Part shown: positions 8,858 to 10,135 of the stretch, piece after piece
How positions within the stretch are numbered: position 1 is the stretch's first letter
Layout of the letters: each line of letters begins with the position of its first letter
Assembly: GCA_963923455.1 (NCBI GenBank)
Contig: CAWULT010000146.1
Span: forward strand, 1-10,135
DNA length: 10,135 nt
Origin: CAWULT01 sp963923455
GTDB taxonomy: Bacteria; Acidobacteriota; Vicinamibacteria; Vicinamibacterales; UBA2999
Reading direction: 5' to 3'
Position numbers and translations under genes: made by a program
Notes under the pieces: generated by a model
Told to the model about the DNA's origin: nothing
Database searches by the model: none
What the model saw: the letters and a program-made list of their open reading frames with translations, nothing else

Positions 8858-8934
8858 AGCCGGCGGGAATTTTTTTGCGGCCCTCCAATGGTCGCCGAGC
8901 GTGCGCCGAGGCGCGTTATCATTCCTGCGTTTCC

Positions 8935-8939
8935 GAGGG
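8935..8939 (+). promoter_or_regulatory. Ribosome binding site of the unknown secreted protein
   Basis: GAGGG lies 6 nt before the ATG at 8946 and is the clearest Shine-Dalgarno match in the window. It decides the start: the frame is open for about 2 kb upstream on this strand, but only this ATG has a ribosome binding site and begins a signal peptide. Confidence 0.65.
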
Positions 8940-8945
8940 CCAGCC

Positions 8946-10019
8946 ATGAACAGAGTGCTTTTCCTTCTCCTGCTCACGTTCGTCGTGAGTCCGACCGGCT
9001 CGTCGGCGCAACAGGCGCCAGCGACCGGAACGCCGGCCACGGGTGCTGCGTTGCCGATCCCCACGCCCGCGCCTGGATTCGTGCAGCCGAAGACGCCGTG
9101 GGGCGACCCCGACCTCCAGGGCTTCTGGCCCGGCGTCGAGATGGTGGGCGTGCCGCTGCAGCGGCCAGCGCGGTTCGGCACGCGCAACGTGCTCACGGAC
9201 GAGGAGTTCGCGCAGCGCGGCAGCGAGATCAAGAACGAGGAGGAGTCGCTCCTCGCCGAGATCGACGTCTTCACCGCGGACGTCGCCGCGCCGTGCGTCA
9301 TCCGCTGCCCGACCTCGCCAACCCCGCACTGGCAGGAGACCGGGAAGCCGTCACGCCAGGCCTCGCTCATCATCGACCCCCTCGACGGCCGGCAGCCGCC
9401 GCTCTCCGCCGAGGGGCAGGCGCGTCAGGCGCAGCAGCAGGCGGAGGCCAGGGCCAGGGCCGCGCGGTTGCAGGGACGCGAGGCGGACACGTTCCTCGAC
9501 CGAAGCCTGTACGACCGCTGCATCACGCGCGGCGTGATGGGCTCGCTCCTGCCGACCATCTACAACAACGGCAACGAGATCGTGCAGGGCCCCGGCTACG
9601 TGGTGATCCGCAACGAGATGATCCACGAGGCGCGCGTCGTGCCGCTCGACGGCCGCCCGCACGCGCCGGCGGGCCTCAAGTCGTACATGGGCGACTCGAG
9701 GGGCCACTGGGAGGGGAACACGCTCGTGGTCGTCACGAAGAACCTGAACGGGATGACAGGCGTCGGCGGAAACGGCGGCGGGCGGACGAGCGAGCGCCTC
9801 ACCATCACCGAGCGCTTCACGATGCTCGACCAGGGCACGCTGCAGTACACGGCCACCGTCGACGATCCGGGCACGTGGACCCGGCCGTGGACGCTGTCGT
9901 TCCCCTGGAAGCGCGAGCCGGTGTACGGGATGTACGAGTACGCGTGCCACGAGGGCAACTACGCGATGCGGAACATCCTGAACGCGTCGCGCGTGGCCGA
10001 GCGCGGGGGCAGCAAGTAG
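8946..10019 (+). CDS. Secreted protein of unknown function (TPWGDPDLQG / YACHEGNY family)
   Basis: I cannot assign a function to this 357-residue protein. It starts with a clear signal peptide (MNRVLFLLLLTFVVSPTGSSA, probable cleavage after residue 21), then a Pro/Ala/Thr-rich spacer to about residue 48. The conserved-looking core opens with KTPWGDPDLQGFW (49-61). An Arg/Gln/Ala-rich, probably helical stretch spans about 154-180. The C-terminal half holds DRCITRGVMGSLLPTIYNNG (190-209), GPGYVVIRNEMIHEARVVPLDGRPH (215-239), a beta-rich part with YMGDSRGHWEGNTLVV (247-262), a Gly-rich loop (272-279), and WTRPWTLSFPW (311-321) before EYACHEGNYAMRNIL (331-345). Four cysteines occur: C117 and C121 (CxxxC), C192 and C334. 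There is no CxxCH heme motif and no membrane helix after the signal. From memory this family is frequent and often multi-copy in Acidobacteria, usually annotated as hypothetical. Its divergent neighbour is the secreted amidohydrolase, which may mean shared regulation. Confidence 0.88.
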   Translation: MNRVLFLLLLTFVVSPTGSSAQQAPATGTPATGAALPIPTPAPGFVQPKTPWGDPDLQGFWPGVEMVGVPLQRPARFGTRNVLTDEEFAQRGSEIKNEEESLLAEIDVFTADVAAPCVIRCPTSPTPHWQETGKPSRQASLIIDPLDGRQPPLSAEGQARQAQQQAEARARAARLQGREADTFLDRSLYDRCITRGVMGSLLPTIYNNGNEIVQGPGYVVIRNEMIHEARVVPLDGRPHAPAGLKSYMGDSRGHWEGNTLVVVTKNLNGMTGVGGNGGGRTSERLTITERFTMLDQGTLQYTATVDDPGTWTRPWTLSFPWKREPVYGMYEYACHEGNYAMRNILNASRVAERGGSK

Positions 10020-10065
10020 GGACGAGAGCCCGGCCGTGGGCGGCTCGTCCCGCCCAGGGCCGGGT
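10019..10065 (+). terminator. Strong stem-loop with two mutually exclusive folds after the unknown secreted protein
   Basis: Fold A pairs GGGACGAG (10019-10026, starting at the last base of the TAG stop) with CTCGTCCC (10044-10051), and inside it GCCC (10028-10031) with GGGC (10038-10041). Fold B pairs 10029-10043 with 10050-10064: 14 base pairs around one G.G mismatch at 10036/10057, with the loop CTCGTC. The two folds share bases and cannot coexist. No T-tract follows, so this is not a classical intrinsic terminator. It most likely marks or protects the 3' end of the transcript. Confidence 0.5.
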
Positions 10066-10135
10066 CGCCCGCTCCAACTCCGCGCTCCTCTGACGCCGTC
10101 TTCCGTTTGGATGCCGGCCGTGGCGGCGGGCCGCC
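10066..10135. other. Distal intergenic sequence, no supported gene
   Basis: Seventy GC-rich bases to the window edge. An ATG at 10111 opens a frame that runs off the edge after eight codons, but it has no Shine-Dalgarno sequence and the stretch is too short to judge. Nothing else is recognisable. Confidence 0.4.

Larger units (their letters stand above)
8841..8945. promoter_or_regulatory. Divergent intergenic region shared by the amidohydrolase and the unknown secreted protein
   Basis: These 105 bp separate two genes that point away from each other, so both promoters should lie here. The plus strand has TATCAT at 8917-8922, one mismatch from the -10 consensus and 23 bp before the ATG at 8946, but no recognisable -35 at 16-19 bp spacing. 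A T7 run at 8870-8876 is the most AT-rich spot in the neighbourhood. I cannot identify an operator. Promoter calls by eye in this GC range are weak. Confidence 0.45.

Noticed and set aside
8866..8876. GGCGGG-like GC stretch followed by T7, resembling an intrinsic terminator on the plus strand
   Set aside because: The available stem is only 3-4 bp and no plus-strand gene ends upstream of it; the T run is more likely part of the divergent promoter region.
6888..8945. Very long open frame on the plus strand that runs antisense through the amidohydrolase and into the unknown secreted protein in the same frame
   Set aside because: The translated stretch is Arg/Gly/His/Gln-rich with no domain motif, as expected for the antisense of GC-rich coding DNA. 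The true gene starts at 8946, where a ribosome binding site and a signal peptide appear.
10111..10135. ATG opening a frame at the right window edge
   Set aside because: Only eight codons are visible and there is no ribosome binding site, so a gene start cannot be supported.

Overview
The window is very GC-rich (roughly 70% by eye), densely coding, and reads as an ordinary chromosomal segment of a soil-type bacterium. The best guess is Acidobacteriota, probably the Vicinamibacteria. That guess rests on the GC content, the codon use, the Acidobacteria-like secreted amidohydrolase, and a secreted protein with the 'TPWGDPDLQG...DRC...YACHEGNY' signature, a family I recall mainly from that phylum. 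It is inference, not a database result. I saw no tRNA, rRNA, CRISPR array, insertion sequence or phage gene.

Layout. (1) Positions 1-3928, plus strand: the 3' two thirds of sucA (2-oxoglutarate dehydrogenase E1), then sucB (the E2 succinyltransferase) after a 12-bp gap. A secreted protein with two FKBP domains follows; its ribosome binding site overlaps the sucB stop codon. The dihydrolipoamide dehydrogenase (E3) gene is not next to them. (2) Positions 3984-7024, minus strand: a MATE-family exporter followed 11 bp later by 1-pyrroline-5-carboxylate dehydrogenase, the second step of proline catabolism. The short convergent gap to the FKBP gene holds a small GC-rich hairpin. (3) Positions 7155-8840, minus strand: a secreted amidohydrolase of the Amidohydrolase_3 type. 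(4) Positions 8946-10019, plus strand: a secreted protein of unknown function, divergent from the amidohydrolase across a 105-bp intergenic region. It is followed by an unusually strong stem-loop that has an alternative, mutually exclusive fold. The last 70 bases hold no gene I can support.

How the genes work together. SucA and SucB form the core of the 2-oxoglutarate dehydrogenase complex of the TCA cycle. PruA turns glutamate semialdehyde into glutamate, which after deamination feeds the same 2-oxoglutarate node; this is a metabolic link only, because the two operons are convergent. The FKBP protein, the amidohydrolase and the unknown protein all carry export signals, so the right half and the operon tail have an envelope theme. 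I see no convincing new defence, mobile or biosynthetic system. The points worth a second look are regulatory structures (a 12-bp palindrome on the pruA start codon, a hairpin in front of the amidohydrolase start, the switching hairpins at about 10019-10065), the odd FKBP gene, and the uncharacterised secreted protein.
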